Positions 29,673 to 39,425 of a DNA stretch of 64,000 nucleotides are shown here, in pieces; positions within the stretch are counted from its first letter, which is position 1; each line of letters begins with the position of its first letter. The translations under genes and the position numbers were made by a program. The notes under the pieces were generated by a model. The model saw only the letters and a program-made list of their open reading frames with translations, had not been told where the DNA came from and ran no database searches. The DNA is from Ruminococcus sp. (GTDB taxonomy: Bacteria; Bacillota; Clostridia; Oscillospirales; Ruminococcaceae), in NCBI GenBank assembly GCA_021201755.1, contig JAJQEI010000037.1:248001-312000 (forward strand). The letters are read 5' to 3'.

Positions 29673-32069
29673 TTAGGATTCACGCAGGGATGCGCCTACA
29701 CTGTTTAGTGCTTTTAAGACACGCTTCATTGCAGCATCAGCTTGTTCATCTGTCAATGTGCCATCGTGGGAACGCAGCCGCAAAGAGAATGACACGCTCT
29801 TTTTGCCAGCTGCAATCTGGTCGCCCTGATAAACGTCAAACAGACTGACATCCTCCAAGATCTTTCCTGCAGCTTTTTCAATGACGGATTCCAGTGTCCC
29901 AACTGGTACGGTTTCATCACAAACCAAGCTCAAATCTCGTGTGATTGCTGGAAATTTCGGCAGCGGCTGATACGTAATATCTGGCTGTACAAGGCGTTCC
30001 ATTTCTTCCAGCAACAGCTTTCCTACATAGGTTTTTGTGCCAATGCTATAGGTTTTTTGTACCGTGGGGTGGATTTCGCCAAAGTAGCCGATCGGTGTAT
30101 CCCCACAGAGAATGACTGCACTGCGACCTGGGTGGAGTGCACAGGTTTCATCAAAGGCATTACAAGCTGACGGACGGACATAGCTGCACTTCGGCAGTCG
30201 TAACTCATGGCAAAGGGTTTCTACAACGCCTTTCAGCGTGAAGAAATCGGCATCGCCATCGTACATTCCGATGGTCAGACGCTCCGATTCGTTTGGTAGT
30301 GTGTCCGCACCGGTGGGAATATACTCTTTTCCACGTTCGTAGAGGGAAACGGCAGCGTTGCGATTTTTATAGTTTGTTTTTAAAACATCCAGCATTGCAG
30401 GTAGCGTTGTGGTACGCATAATGCTTGTATCTTCACCTAGCGGATTAGAAATCGTGATGGTTTGTCGCAGTGTGCTGTCTGTTGGCAGTCCGATTCGGTC
30501 GAAGCATTTTGGAGAAGTGAACGAGTAGGTGAGAATGCCATAGAATCCCAATCCTACCATGGTCTGTTCTGCTTTTCGGAGAAATTGCTGCTGCGGTGTT
30601 AGCTGTGCTTTGGTGACGCCACGAATGACGGTAGAAGGAATGTTATTGTAGCCGTAAATCCGAGCCACTTCTTCGGCAATGTCTGCCGGACGCTCTAGGT
30701 CGATACGGAAGCTAGGCGGTGTACAGGTATCGCCATTGATGGTAATATCCAGTGCTTCCAGCGTCTTTCTCATGTCCTCCGCCGGAATCTCCGTGCCTAA
30801 GAATCCATTGATCCACTCTGGATCGAATGGAATTGTAATCGGCTGGTTGGAGCGATGGTCGTCTTCCAGATAATCTGCCACCGGTTCTCCAGCCCCCAGC
30901 AGTTCTACCAATTCCATCGCATGGCGAAGTGTCCGCAGACAGCCGTTTGGGTCGAGTCCTTTTTCATACCGAGCGGAAGCGTCTGTATGCATTCCCAGTT
31001 TTTTTGCCGTCCGACGTACCTGTACCGGTTCAAAATATGCCGATTCAAAAATTACCGTTTGGGTATCGTCCATGATACCGCTGTACTCGCCGCCCATTAC
31101 GCCGGCGACTGCAATTGGTTTTTCGGCGTCTGCAATAATCAGCATTTCCGGAGAAAGCTTGCGTACCTGACCATCCAGCGTTGTGATGGTTTCGTCTTCT
31201 TTTGCATTGCGGACGATGATACTTCTGCCGGAAACATAGCGTGCATCAAAAGCGTGCATCGGCTGACCGTATTCTAGCATCACATAGTTGGTGATATCAA
31301 CCAAGTTGTTAATGGGACGCACACCACTTGCCCGCAGTCGTTCTCGCATCCAGCGAGGCGATGGAGCGATTTTTACATTTTTGACCATACCAGCGATATA
31401 GTGTGGACAGAGCGTTTCATTTTCTACTTTGACGGAGAGGAAATCGCTTAATTTTTCATTTGTACCGTGAAATTTTGGTTTAGGCAGATGGAATGGTTTT
31501 TCAAAAGTCACTGCTGCTTCTCGAGCCAGTCCAACGACAGACAGGCAATCTGGACGGTTTGAGGTAATTTCAAATTCTATCGATACATCGTTCAGACCGA
31601 TGGCTTCGTGAATATCTTGTCCCGGTGTGCAGTCCTCTTCGATGAGGAAAATGCCATCTTCGATGGCATAGGGGAAATCGTGGGTTGTCAGTCCCAATTC
31701 TCCCAGCGAACAAAGCATACCATTGCTCTCTACCCCACGGAGCTTTCCTTTTTTGATTTTTACGCCACCAGGGAGTACTGCGCCAACCATAGCGACGGGA
31801 ACCAGCGCACCTTCTACGACATTTTGTGCACCTGTGACGATTTGAATGGGTGTATTTTCACCCACGTCCACCTGACAAACGAGTAGATGGTCGGAGTTTT
31901 CGTGGGGTTTGATTTCCAGAAGCTTTCCTACAATCACGTTTGAAAAAGATGAACCTTCGGTTTCATAGGTTTCTACCTTTGAGCCACTCATGGTCATGCC
32001 AACGCAGAATTCTTTTGCTGATATGCCGCAGTCTACATAATCTGCCAGCCATTTCATGGATAAATTCAT
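29673..32069 (-). CDS. pheT: Phenylalanine--tRNA ligase subunit beta
   Basis: MNLSMKWLADYVD N-terminus, tRNA-binding domain, C-terminal FDX-ACB domain; adjacent pheS. Confidence 0.96.
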   Translation of the reverse strand: MNLSMKWLADYVDCGISAKEFCVGMTMSGSKVETYETEGSSFSNVIVGKLLEIKPHENSDHLLVCQVDVGENTPIQIVTGAQNVVEGALVPVAMVGAVLPGGVKIKKGKLRGVESNGMLCSLGELGLTTHDFPYAIEDGIFLIEEDCTPGQDIHEAIGLNDVSIEFEITSNRPDCLSVVGLAREAAVTFEKPFHLPKPKFHGTNEKLSDFLSVKVENETLCPHYIAGMVKNVKIAPSPRWMRERLRASGVRPINNLVDITNYVMLEYGQPMHAFDARYVSGRSIIVRNAKEDETITTLDGQVRKLSPEMLIIADAEKPIAVAGVMGGEYSGIMDDTQTVIFESAYFEPVQVRRTAKKLGMHTDASARYEKGLDPNGCLRTLRHAMELVELLGAGEPVADYLEDDHRSNQPITIPFDPEWINGFLGTEIPAEDMRKTLEALDITINGDTCTPPSFRIDLERPADIAEEVARIYGYNNIPSTVIRGVTKAQLTPQQQFLRKAEQTMVGLGFYGILTYSFTSPKCFDRIGLPTDSTLRQTITISNPLGEDTSIMRTTTLPAMLDVLKTNYKNRNAAVSLYERGKEYIPTGADTLPNESERLTIGMYDGDADFFTLKGVVETLCHELRLPKCSYVRPSACNAFDETCALHPGRSAVILCGDTPIGYFGEIHPTVQKTYSIGTKTYVGKLLLEEMERLVQPDITYQPLPKFPAITRDLSLVCDETVPVGTLESVIEKAAGKILEDVSLFDVYQGDQIAAGKKSVSFSLRLRSHDGTLTDEQADAAMKRVLKALNSVGASLRES

Positions 32070-32089
32070 GTTTATAATCCTCCTTTCCC

Positions 32090-33109
32090 TTAGAACTGTT
32101 CCAAGAATCGATAATCGTTTTCGAATAATAGCCGCATATCGCCAATGTTATAGCGGCGCATTGCGATGCGTTCCAGTCCCAGTCCAAAGGCAAAACCAGA
32201 GTAGACGCTGCTGTCAATGCCACAGCCCTCCAATATTTTCGGGTGAACCATACCAGCCCCCAACAGTTCAATATAGCCTTCACCTTTACACAGCCGACAG
32301 CCTTCGCCGTGGCAGTGGAAGCATATGATATCCACTTCTGCGCTGGGTTCTGTAAAAGGAAAATGATGGGGACGCAGTCGTATTTTACATTCTTCGCCAT
32401 ACAGCCGCTGCATGAGCAACTCTAGCGTACCTTTCAAGTCTGCCATTGTGATGCCTTTGTCAACGACGAGTCCCTCAACTTGATGGAACAGGGGAGAGTG
32501 CGTCGCATCGACTGCGTCAGAACGGTATACACGCCCCGGGGAAATAATGCGAATCGGCGGCTTTTGATTTTCCATAACGTGTACTTGTACGGAGGAGGTT
32601 TGAGTACGTAGCAGAATATTGTTCGTGATGTAGAAAGTATCCTGCGTGTCTCTTGCAGGATGATCCGGTGGCAAATTCAGTGCCTCAAAGTTGTAATAGT
32701 CATATTCCACTTCCGGTCCGTCTGCCACAGAAAATCCCAGCCCCAAGAAAATTTCACGGATTTCCTGTTCGACAATATGTAGTGGATGCATACTGCCGAT
32801 TTTCGTTTCTTTTCCTGGGAGCGTAATGTCCACAGTTTCTGCCTCTAGTTTTTCCTTGAGGAGGCGTTCGGACAGTTTTTGTTGTTTGTCGGCGAGTGCC
32901 TGTTCAATGTCAGAGCGTACCTGATTAGCAAGCTGTCCCATTGCAGGACGTTCTTCAGCGGAGAGTTTTCCCATCTGCTTCAAAATGCCGGTAAGCGCAC
33001 CTTTTTTTCCAAGGTATTGCACCCGAATCTGTTCCAGCGTTTTGACGTCACTGCAAGCGTCCAGTGCCTGCTTCGCAGCACTATGAATTGCCTCCAGTTG
33101 TTCTTTCAT
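32090..33109 (-). CDS. pheS: Phenylalanine--tRNA ligase subunit alpha
   Basis: Class II aaRS; GLGLERIAMRRYNIGDMRLLFENDYRFLEQF; start MKEQLEAIHSAAKQ at 33109 (ORF track start 33190 lies in the leader). Confidence 0.95.
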   Translation of the reverse strand: MKEQLEAIHSAAKQALDACSDVKTLEQIRVQYLGKKGALTGILKQMGKLSAEERPAMGQLANQVRSDIEQALADKQQKLSERLLKEKLEAETVDITLPGKETKIGSMHPLHIVEQEIREIFLGLGFSVADGPEVEYDYYNFEALNLPPDHPARDTQDTFYITNNILLRTQTSSVQVHVMENQKPPIRIISPGRVYRSDAVDATHSPLFHQVEGLVVDKGITMADLKGTLELLMQRLYGEECKIRLRPHHFPFTEPSAEVDIICFHCHGEGCRLCKGEGYIELLGAGMVHPKILEGCGIDSSVYSGFAFGLGLERIAMRRYNIGDMRLLFENDYRFLEQF

Positions 33110-33128
33110 GATATCGTTCCTTTCGTTG

Positions 33129-33165
33129 AAAAAATAAAAAGCCTTATCCTGAAAAACAGGACAAG
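33129..33165 (-). terminator. Attenuator terminator in pheS leader
   Basis: Minus strand CTTGTCCTG-TTTTT-CAGGATAAG then GCTTTTTATTTTTT. Confidence 0.75.
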
Positions 33166-33390
33166 ACGAAATCTTGTGTAAACTACCCATTTTTCGAAAG
33201 AGCCATCACTCTTTTTGTCCTTAATGCGGACACCACATCTGAGCCTAATTTGTACAGTCTGTGCAGTGCAGTTCAGCTCAGCCACTCCGAAGGAAACTTC
33301 AAAATACAGTTTCGCATGGACTTCGCAGCAACGTCCACTCTCTGTAGCGACACATAATATTTCTACTCGCTTCATCACGATGTTTTCTAA
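33129..33390 (-). ncRNA. T-box leader (candidate Phe-specific) upstream of pheST
   Basis: Minus strand GAGTAGAAAT...CAGAGAGTGGACGTTGCTGCGAAGTCC...CTTCGGAGTGGCTGAGCTG (stem I-like), GGGTAGTTTACAC...TTTCGTC (T-box-like), GGACAA/TTGTCC pairing competing with the terminator; candidate specifier TTC at 33289-33291. Confidence 0.75.
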
Positions 33391-33450
33391 CGTATATTAT
33401 AGCATATGCTCGAGAAAAAATCAAGAGATTTTTGAAATTTTTATATCGGC

Positions 33451-33479
33451 TTGCATTTTAAAGAAAGATGTGGTATAAT
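33451..33479 (+). promoter_or_regulatory. Promoter TTGCAT-N17-TATAAT for ABC exporter
   Basis: Direct reading; the ORF-track start at 33468 lies inside it. Confidence 0.6.
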
Positions 33480-33518
33480 AGTCGTACAAAACCAGTGAAA
33501 ATGATTGGGAGATGTTTT

Positions 33519-35234
33519 ATGAGACGCTTATTGCCCTATATGAAAGGCTATTGGAAAGAGTGTATTTTAGGACCGATATTTAAATTGATGGAAGCGATTC
33601 TTGAACTGATTGTACCGCTTGTTGCTGCACGTATGATTGATGTGGGCATTGTGCAGAAAAATGTTTCTTACATTTGGAAAATGGGACTGCTCATGTTTCT
33701 TTTGGCGGCATTGGGTCTTGGTGCAGCCTTGATTTGTCAATTTTATGCCTCCAAATGTGCTTATGGCTTTGGGACGGCACTGCGACGTGGACTGTATCAT
33801 CATGTCAATACGCTTTCCCACGACGCCATAGATCGAATCGGGACTGCGTCGCTCATCACACGCATTACCAGTGATACGAATACCGTACAAAGCGGTTTAA
33901 ATATGATGATTCGGTTGATGACACGCTACCCGTTTTTGATAGTGGGAGCTGCTGTGATGGCAATGCAAATTGATTGGAAGTTATCGACCATTTTTCTAAT
34001 TGCAATTCCAATAATTGGTGGGTTATTATATTTCGTCACTCGCTGGACTATTCCACGCTATGCCCAAAATCAGACGAAGCTAGACAAAATTGCCAGACAC
34101 ACACGGGAAAATCTCGATGGGGTGCGTGTGATTCGTGCGTTTTCCAGACAGGCAGAGGAAGAAAAAAATTATCAGGCAGATTGTGAAGCATTTTCAGAAG
34201 CGTCAATTCATGTAGGACGTGTGGGAGCGATTTTAAATCCCGCATCTTTTTTGATTATGGACTTTGGCATTGTGGCGGTACTCTGGTTCGGTGGTGACCG
34301 TGTGAACACGGGATTTTTGACACAAGGGGAACTCACGGCATTCGTCAATTATATGACACAGATTTCCCTTTCGATGGTGCGTTTGGCGGAATTGCTGGTG
34401 ATTATGAATAAAGCGATTGCTTCCGCAAAGCGTGTTTCTGATGTACTGGCAGAAGAGCCGACGATTGTGAGCGGTGCAGATCGATTTGAAAGAGATGACG
34501 TGTCGGAAGATGCAGTGGTATTTGACCATGTCACATTCACCTACTCTGGCGGAGGCGAGCCAGCCATACGTGATATTTCGTTTGCACTGCATACAGGGGA
34601 AACACTGGGAATCATTGGCGGAACTGGCAGCGGTAAAAGCAGCGTTGCAAATTTGATTCCCCGTTTTTATGATGTCAGTGAGGGAAGTGTGCGTGTTTTT
34701 GGAAAAGATGTGCGAGAGGTAGATTTGGGTGCGTTGCGTGGCATGATTGGTGTTGTTCCCCAAAAGGCAACACTTGTCTCTGGCTCGATTGCGGAAAATT
34801 TGCGATGGGGAAAGGATGTGGCAAGTGACGATGAACTGGAAACTGCTTGTAAAATTGCCCAGGCTTGGGAATTTATACAGCAATCGCCTGAGGGACTGGA
34901 TTTAGCCGTGACACAGGGAGGAAAGAGCTTGTCTGGCGGGCAAAAACAGCGTTTGACGATAGCACGGGCACTCGTTGGGCATCCGTCGATTTTGATTTTT
35001 GATGATAGTATAAGCGCACTGGATTTCGCAACCGATTTGGCACTGCGAAAGGCACTGACAGAAGAAATGGCAGATGTGACGAAGATTATCATATCACAGC
35101 GTACCACGTCTTTACAGGGATCAGACCATATTTTAGTTCTGGACGATGGAAATTGCGTGGGATATGGCACACATGAAAGCTTATTGCGAGATTGTGCGGT
35201 TTATGCGGAAATATACGAAACGCAAATGCAATAG
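33519..35234 (+). CDS. ABC transporter ATP-binding/permease protein (degenerate-site half)
   Basis: TM domain + NBD; GGTGSGKSS, LSGGQKQR, ILIFDDS, IIISQRTTS. Confidence 0.92.
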   Translation: MRRLLPYMKGYWKECILGPIFKLMEAILELIVPLVAARMIDVGIVQKNVSYIWKMGLLMFLLAALGLGAALICQFYASKCAYGFGTALRRGLYHHVNTLSHDAIDRIGTASLITRITSDTNTVQSGLNMMIRLMTRYPFLIVGAAVMAMQIDWKLSTIFLIAIPIIGGLLYFVTRWTIPRYAQNQTKLDKIARHTRENLDGVRVIRAFSRQAEEEKNYQADCEAFSEASIHVGRVGAILNPASFLIMDFGIVAVLWFGGDRVNTGFLTQGELTAFVNYMTQISLSMVRLAELLVIMNKAIASAKRVSDVLAEEPTIVSGADRFERDDVSEDAVVFDHVTFTYSGGGEPAIRDISFALHTGETLGIIGGTGSGKSSVANLIPRFYDVSEGSVRVFGKDVREVDLGALRGMIGVVPQKATLVSGSIAENLRWGKDVASDDELETACKIAQAWEFIQQSPEGLDLAVTQGGKSLSGGQKQRLTIARALVGHPSILIFDDSISALDFATDLALRKALTEEMADVTKIIISQRTTSLQGSDHILVLDDGNCVGYGTHESLLRDCAVYAEIYETQMQ

Positions 35235-35259
35235 ATGAAACAGAGAGGGACGTGAAATC

Positions 35260-37011
35260 ATGGTTTCTGTCATTCGAAGAATATTGTCCTATACGGGTTC
35301 CAGCCGAAAGGATTTTGTAGGGTGTTTTTTGTTTGCCATAATTGGCACGGGACTTTCTCTGTATGTGCCAATTTTGATTGGTGAAGCGGTAGACTGTGTC
35401 GTCGGTGTGGAACAGGTGGATTTTGCACAGCTTCTGAAAATTGTGCTGATTTTATTGGGAATCGTTGTAGTCAGTGCCTTGTTTCAGTGGTTCACGACGC
35501 TCTGCGCCAATCGATTAGCAGCGCATACGATTCGAGAGCTTCGACAAGATTTGTTCGGACACTTACAAAAAGTACCGCTTCGCTATATCGACAGTCAGCC
35601 GAGAGGCGACCTGATTGGACGGGCGGTATCCGATATGGAGATTATTTCAGACGGTTTTTTACAGTCGTTTACCCAGTTCGTCACCGGTGTTGTAACGATT
35701 ATTGGTACGTTGATTTTGATGTTGACCATCAATATCCCCATTACGATTTTGGTTGTGATTTTAACGCCGCTTTCTTTGATATTGGCAGCAATGCTGACAA
35801 AGCTATCCCGTTCGTCTTATGTGGCGTCGTCGGAGGCTAGAGGTACATTAGGCGGATTTGTGGAAGAGATGATTGGCGCACAAAAGGTCGTAAAGGCATT
35901 TACACAGGAAAAAAATGCAGAGGAACAGTTTGAACAGTATAACGAAGAACTGCATAAAAGTGGGCAACGTGCCATGTTTATTGGCTCTGTCGTAAATCCG
36001 TCCACTCGATTTGTTAATGCGCTGATTTATGCAGCAGTTGCCATTTGTGGGGCGTTGGTGGCGATTGATTATGTGCCATGGCTTGGCATGATGACAGTAG
36101 GACAGTTGGCGAGTTTTTTGACTTTTGCCAATCAATATACCAAACCCTTTAATGAAATCAGTGGTGTTGTTGCGGAATTACAAAATGCTGCTGCATCGGC
36201 GAAGCGTGTATTTGCGGTAATCGACGAACCGACAGAATCAGATGACAGCGATTTGCCACAATTGCAATATACCACAGGCGAAACCGGAAATATAGAGTTG
36301 CGTCATGTGGCGTTTTCTTATGTGTCGAAGCAGCCTCTGATAACTGATTTTGATTTACAGGTGCAAAATGGACAGCGAATTGCGATTGTGGGTCCTACGG
36401 GCTGCGGAAAGACGACGCTCATCAATTTATTGCTTCAGTTTTATGATGTGGATTCTGGTAGTATCACCATTGCAGGACAGGATATTTATCGTGTCACGAG
36501 AGACAGTTTGCGGCGGTGTTATGGCATGGTATTACAGGATACGTGGCTATTTACTGGAACGGTAGCGGAAAATATCGCCTATAGCCGACCGAAAGCCACA
36601 CGGGAGGAAATTATAGCTGCAGCAAAATCTGCCTATGCAGATGGTTTTATTCAACGTTTGCCCAAGGGATATGATACAGTTTTGACGGAGGACGGCGGTG
36701 GCTTGTCACAGGGGCAAAAACAGCTTCTTTGTATTGCAAGAATTATGTTAATCGATCCGCCATTACTCATTTTAGACGAAGCGATGAGTAGCATTGACTT
36801 ACGTACAGAGCAGAGAATTCAAAAGGCATTTGAAAAGCTTATGAAAGGAAAGACCAGTTTTATTATAGCCCATCGGTTATCTACCATCAGACGTGCAGAT
36901 TGGATTTTGGTGATGAACCATGGGGATATTTTGGAACAGGGAACCCATGAAAGCTTGATGGCGGAGAATGGGTTCTATGCAAGACTATATCAAAGTCAAT
37001 TTGAACATTAA
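35260..37011 (+). CDS. ABC transporter ATP-binding/permease protein (canonical-site half)
   Basis: GPTGCGKTT, LSQGQKQ, LLILDEAMSS, FIIAHRLSTI. Confidence 0.92.
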   Translation: MVSVIRRILSYTGSSRKDFVGCFLFAIIGTGLSLYVPILIGEAVDCVVGVEQVDFAQLLKIVLILLGIVVVSALFQWFTTLCANRLAAHTIRELRQDLFGHLQKVPLRYIDSQPRGDLIGRAVSDMEIISDGFLQSFTQFVTGVVTIIGTLILMLTINIPITILVVILTPLSLILAAMLTKLSRSSYVASSEARGTLGGFVEEMIGAQKVVKAFTQEKNAEEQFEQYNEELHKSGQRAMFIGSVVNPSTRFVNALIYAAVAICGALVAIDYVPWLGMMTVGQLASFLTFANQYTKPFNEISGVVAELQNAAASAKRVFAVIDEPTESDDSDLPQLQYTTGETGNIELRHVAFSYVSKQPLITDFDLQVQNGQRIAIVGPTGCGKTTLINLLLQFYDVDSGSITIAGQDIYRVTRDSLRRCYGMVLQDTWLFTGTVAENIAYSRPKATREEIIAAAKSAYADGFIQRLPKGYDTVLTEDGGGLSQGQKQLLCIARIMLIDPPLLILDEAMSSIDLRTEQRIQKAFEKLMKGKTSFIIAHRLSTIRRADWILVMNHGDILEQGTHESLMAENGFYARLYQSQFEH

Positions 37012-37020
37012 TTAAAATAA

Positions 37021-37072
37021 AAAAACACCTCTGACGTGCTGTATAAAATACACGATAGAGGCGTTTTATAAT
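37021..37072. terminator. Bidirectional hairpin between converging genes
   Basis: AAAAAACACCTCTGACGTG...CACGATAGAGGCGTTTTATA. Confidence 0.75.
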
Positions 37073-37084
37073 TTTTATGAAAGT

Positions 37085-38404
37085 TTAGCCCCAATTCCGA
37101 AATTCCTCCGGAACGGAAGTACTGAACAGCTCTTGAATGGTGTCCATCCCCCAAATCTGTGTGGATGCACTAGTGCTGGAAGTACAATAGGGGAGACCGT
37201 GCGCACTGGCGAGTTCGTCGGTGTACATACTGTAGGGGTAGAGTCGCAAATTAGATAAGCTGCCGTCGTCATACTGGGTGATAACCGGTGAGACTTGTAC
37301 ATTTTTAATGGAAACACCACCATTTTCATCTACCACAATATCAAAGTCCGCCAATTCGCCAATTATATTGTAGTTGTCTGTTTGGGCGGAAATGAAATTT
37401 CCTAAGGAGTAGAATACAAATCCCTGTGTGCCGTCACTTCTGGTAATATATTCCATAGTATGTGCTACATGAGAGTGTGTGCCTAAAATGACATCTGCAC
37501 CCCACTCGACAATTTTTTGTTGTGCCAGATCTTTTTGACCGTCTGTGACGGTATATGTATCTTCATTACCCCAATGGCAGGTGACGATGACCACGTCTGC
37601 GATTTCTTTTGCCGCCTCAATTTGCGATTGGATGACGTCTTCTTGTGAGGTGTAGACGATTTCTAATTCACTATTGTCGGGTAAGGAATAGCCATTGGTA
37701 TTTTCTGTATAGCTTAAAAATGCAACCGTTTTTCCGTTTACTTCTTTTGTGCGGATGTTTTGCATATCTACATAATCTCGATAGATACCTGTGACGAGAA
37801 CATCTGGATATTCTTCCATTTTGTCGTCCCAGTAATTTAAACAAGAGCTAAGACCACTTTCCCCCTTGTCCAGTACATGGTTATTACAAATCGTGATAAC
37901 ATTAAATCCGATATCAATGATGGCGTCACCCAATTCTTCGGGGGAGTTGAAATTATAGTTTGAACCGGTGATTTCATAGCCTTCACCACAAATTAATGTT
38001 TCCTGATTGATAATATTCAAGTCACCGTTGATGAGCGGTTCGATGTTTTCGTAGCAATATTGAAAGTTATAGCTCGTTCCATCGTCGGAATGTGCAAGGG
38101 CACTTTCATATACACGAGTCTGCACCAGGTTATCTCCGACTGCAACGACGTTGATGGTGGCAGCACCACCGGTTTCTTCTGTGATACTGTCGTCCGTCTG
38201 CTCGTCAGTACTAGTGCTGTCTGCCGTATCTGATGTATCATCAGCCGCTGCGGATGTATCGTCTGAAACAGATGCATTTGCAGGAACAGCACCGTCATCG
38301 TTAATTTCGCTTGTACCGCTGCATCCGATCGCAGCCAGAAAAGCAGAGAGCGTGAAAGCAATAGCGAGGTATGATGTGGCTTTTTGAAATGGCGTTTTTT
38401 GCAT
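37085..38404 (-). CDS. CapA family lipoprotein (poly-gamma-glutamate synthesis CapA-like metallophosphoesterase)
   Basis: Lipobox LAAIGC; NVVAVGDNLVQ, HWGNEDTYTVTDGQKDLAQQ, GADVILGTHSHVAHTMEYI. Confidence 0.88.
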   Translation of the reverse strand: MQKTPFQKATSYLAIAFTLSAFLAAIGCSGTSEINDDGAVPANASVSDDTSAAADDTSDTADSTSTDEQTDDSITEETGGAATINVVAVGDNLVQTRVYESALAHSDDGTSYNFQYCYENIEPLINGDLNIINQETLICGEGYEITGSNYNFNSPEELGDAIIDIGFNVITICNNHVLDKGESGLSSCLNYWDDKMEEYPDVLVTGIYRDYVDMQNIRTKEVNGKTVAFLSYTENTNGYSLPDNSELEIVYTSQEDVIQSQIEAAKEIADVVIVTCHWGNEDTYTVTDGQKDLAQQKIVEWGADVILGTHSHVAHTMEYITRSDGTQGFVFYSLGNFISAQTDNYNIIGELADFDIVVDENGGVSIKNVQVSPVITQYDDGSLSNLRLYPYSMYTDELASAHGLPYCTSSTSASTQIWGMDTIQELFSTSVPEEFRNWG

Positions 38405-38593
38405 GGGAAAATCTCCTTTTCTTTATAAACGTCTAGAAATTTATAATCTCTATAGATTATACAGCAAGGAGCGAAAAAAGTCAAGGGAAAATGAAAAATA
38501 GAGAAATATCGGAGCATTTGGCTTTGATTCACACGATTTTCGGTGACTGTGTATACTGAAGTGAAGTGCAAATTCATACATGGAGGTTAGCTT

Positions 38594-39379
38594 ATGATGA
38601 TTCTAGAAGGACTTCTTCTGCCGTTTTTAGGAACCAACCTTGGTTCTTTTTGCGTATTCTTTTTACGCCGTGAACCAAATCAAAGCATCCAACGAGCCTT
38701 AACCGGTTTTGCAGCCGGTGTCATGGTTGCTGCATCTGTGTGGAGTCTTCTCATTCCAGCAATCGAACAATCAGAGGAAAATGCCACATATGCAAAGTTT
38801 GCGTTTCTTCCTGCAGCAATTGGCTTTTTGCTGAGGATATGTTTTTTATTGCTTTTAGATCATATCATTCCGCATCTGCATCGAAATAGCAGCGAAGATG
38901 AGGGACCAAAAACACGGTTGCGGCGGAATACCAAACTGATTCTAGCGGTTACGCTGCACAACATTCCAGAGGGAATGGCGATAGGCGCTGTCTATGCAGG
39001 GTTATATTATCACACATCACAAATCACCGCAACAGGTGCGTTGGCGTTATCGCTTGGTATCGCCATTCAAAATTTTCCAGAGGGAACGATTATTTCTATG
39101 CCGCTCAGTGCTACGGGAATGCGGAAACCAAAAGCTTTTGTCTACGGTGTTTTATCTGGTGCAGTAGAGCCAATTGGTGCGGCACTGACAATATTAGCGG
39201 CAGGTCTGGTTATTCCATTGATGCCTTATTTTTTAAGTTTTGCTGCAGGTGCCATGATTTATGTAGTGATTGAAGAGCTAAATCCGGAGATGTCTGCCGG
39301 AAAGCATTCTGACGTTGGTACGATTGCATTTTCGATCGGCTTTGTGGGAATGATGGTGCTAGATGTAGCGTTGGGTTAA
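38594..39379 (+). CDS. ZIP family metal transporter
   Basis: HNIPEGMAIGAVYAG, IQNFPEGTIISMPL. Confidence 0.92.
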   Translation: MMILEGLLLPFLGTNLGSFCVFFLRREPNQSIQRALTGFAAGVMVAASVWSLLIPAIEQSEENATYAKFAFLPAAIGFLLRICFLLLLDHIIPHLHRNSSEDEGPKTRLRRNTKLILAVTLHNIPEGMAIGAVYAGLYYHTSQITATGALALSLGIAIQNFPEGTIISMPLSATGMRKPKAFVYGVLSGAVEPIGAALTILAAGLVIPLMPYFLSFAAGAMIYVVIEELNPEMSAGKHSDVGTIAFSIGFVGMMVLDVALG

Positions 39380-39388
39380 AGCAAAAAA

Positions 39389-39425
39389 CAGCATGGAACA
39401 AATCAATTCCATGCTGCATTTATTT
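39389..39425 (+). terminator. Terminator after ZIP gene
   Basis: CAGCATGGAA / TTCCATGCTG 10-bp stem. Confidence 0.7.

Noticed and set aside
33468-33518. ORF-track start of the first ABC transporter at 33468
   Set aside because: It lies within the -10 promoter element; ATG 33519 has a suitable RBS and matches the family N-terminus.
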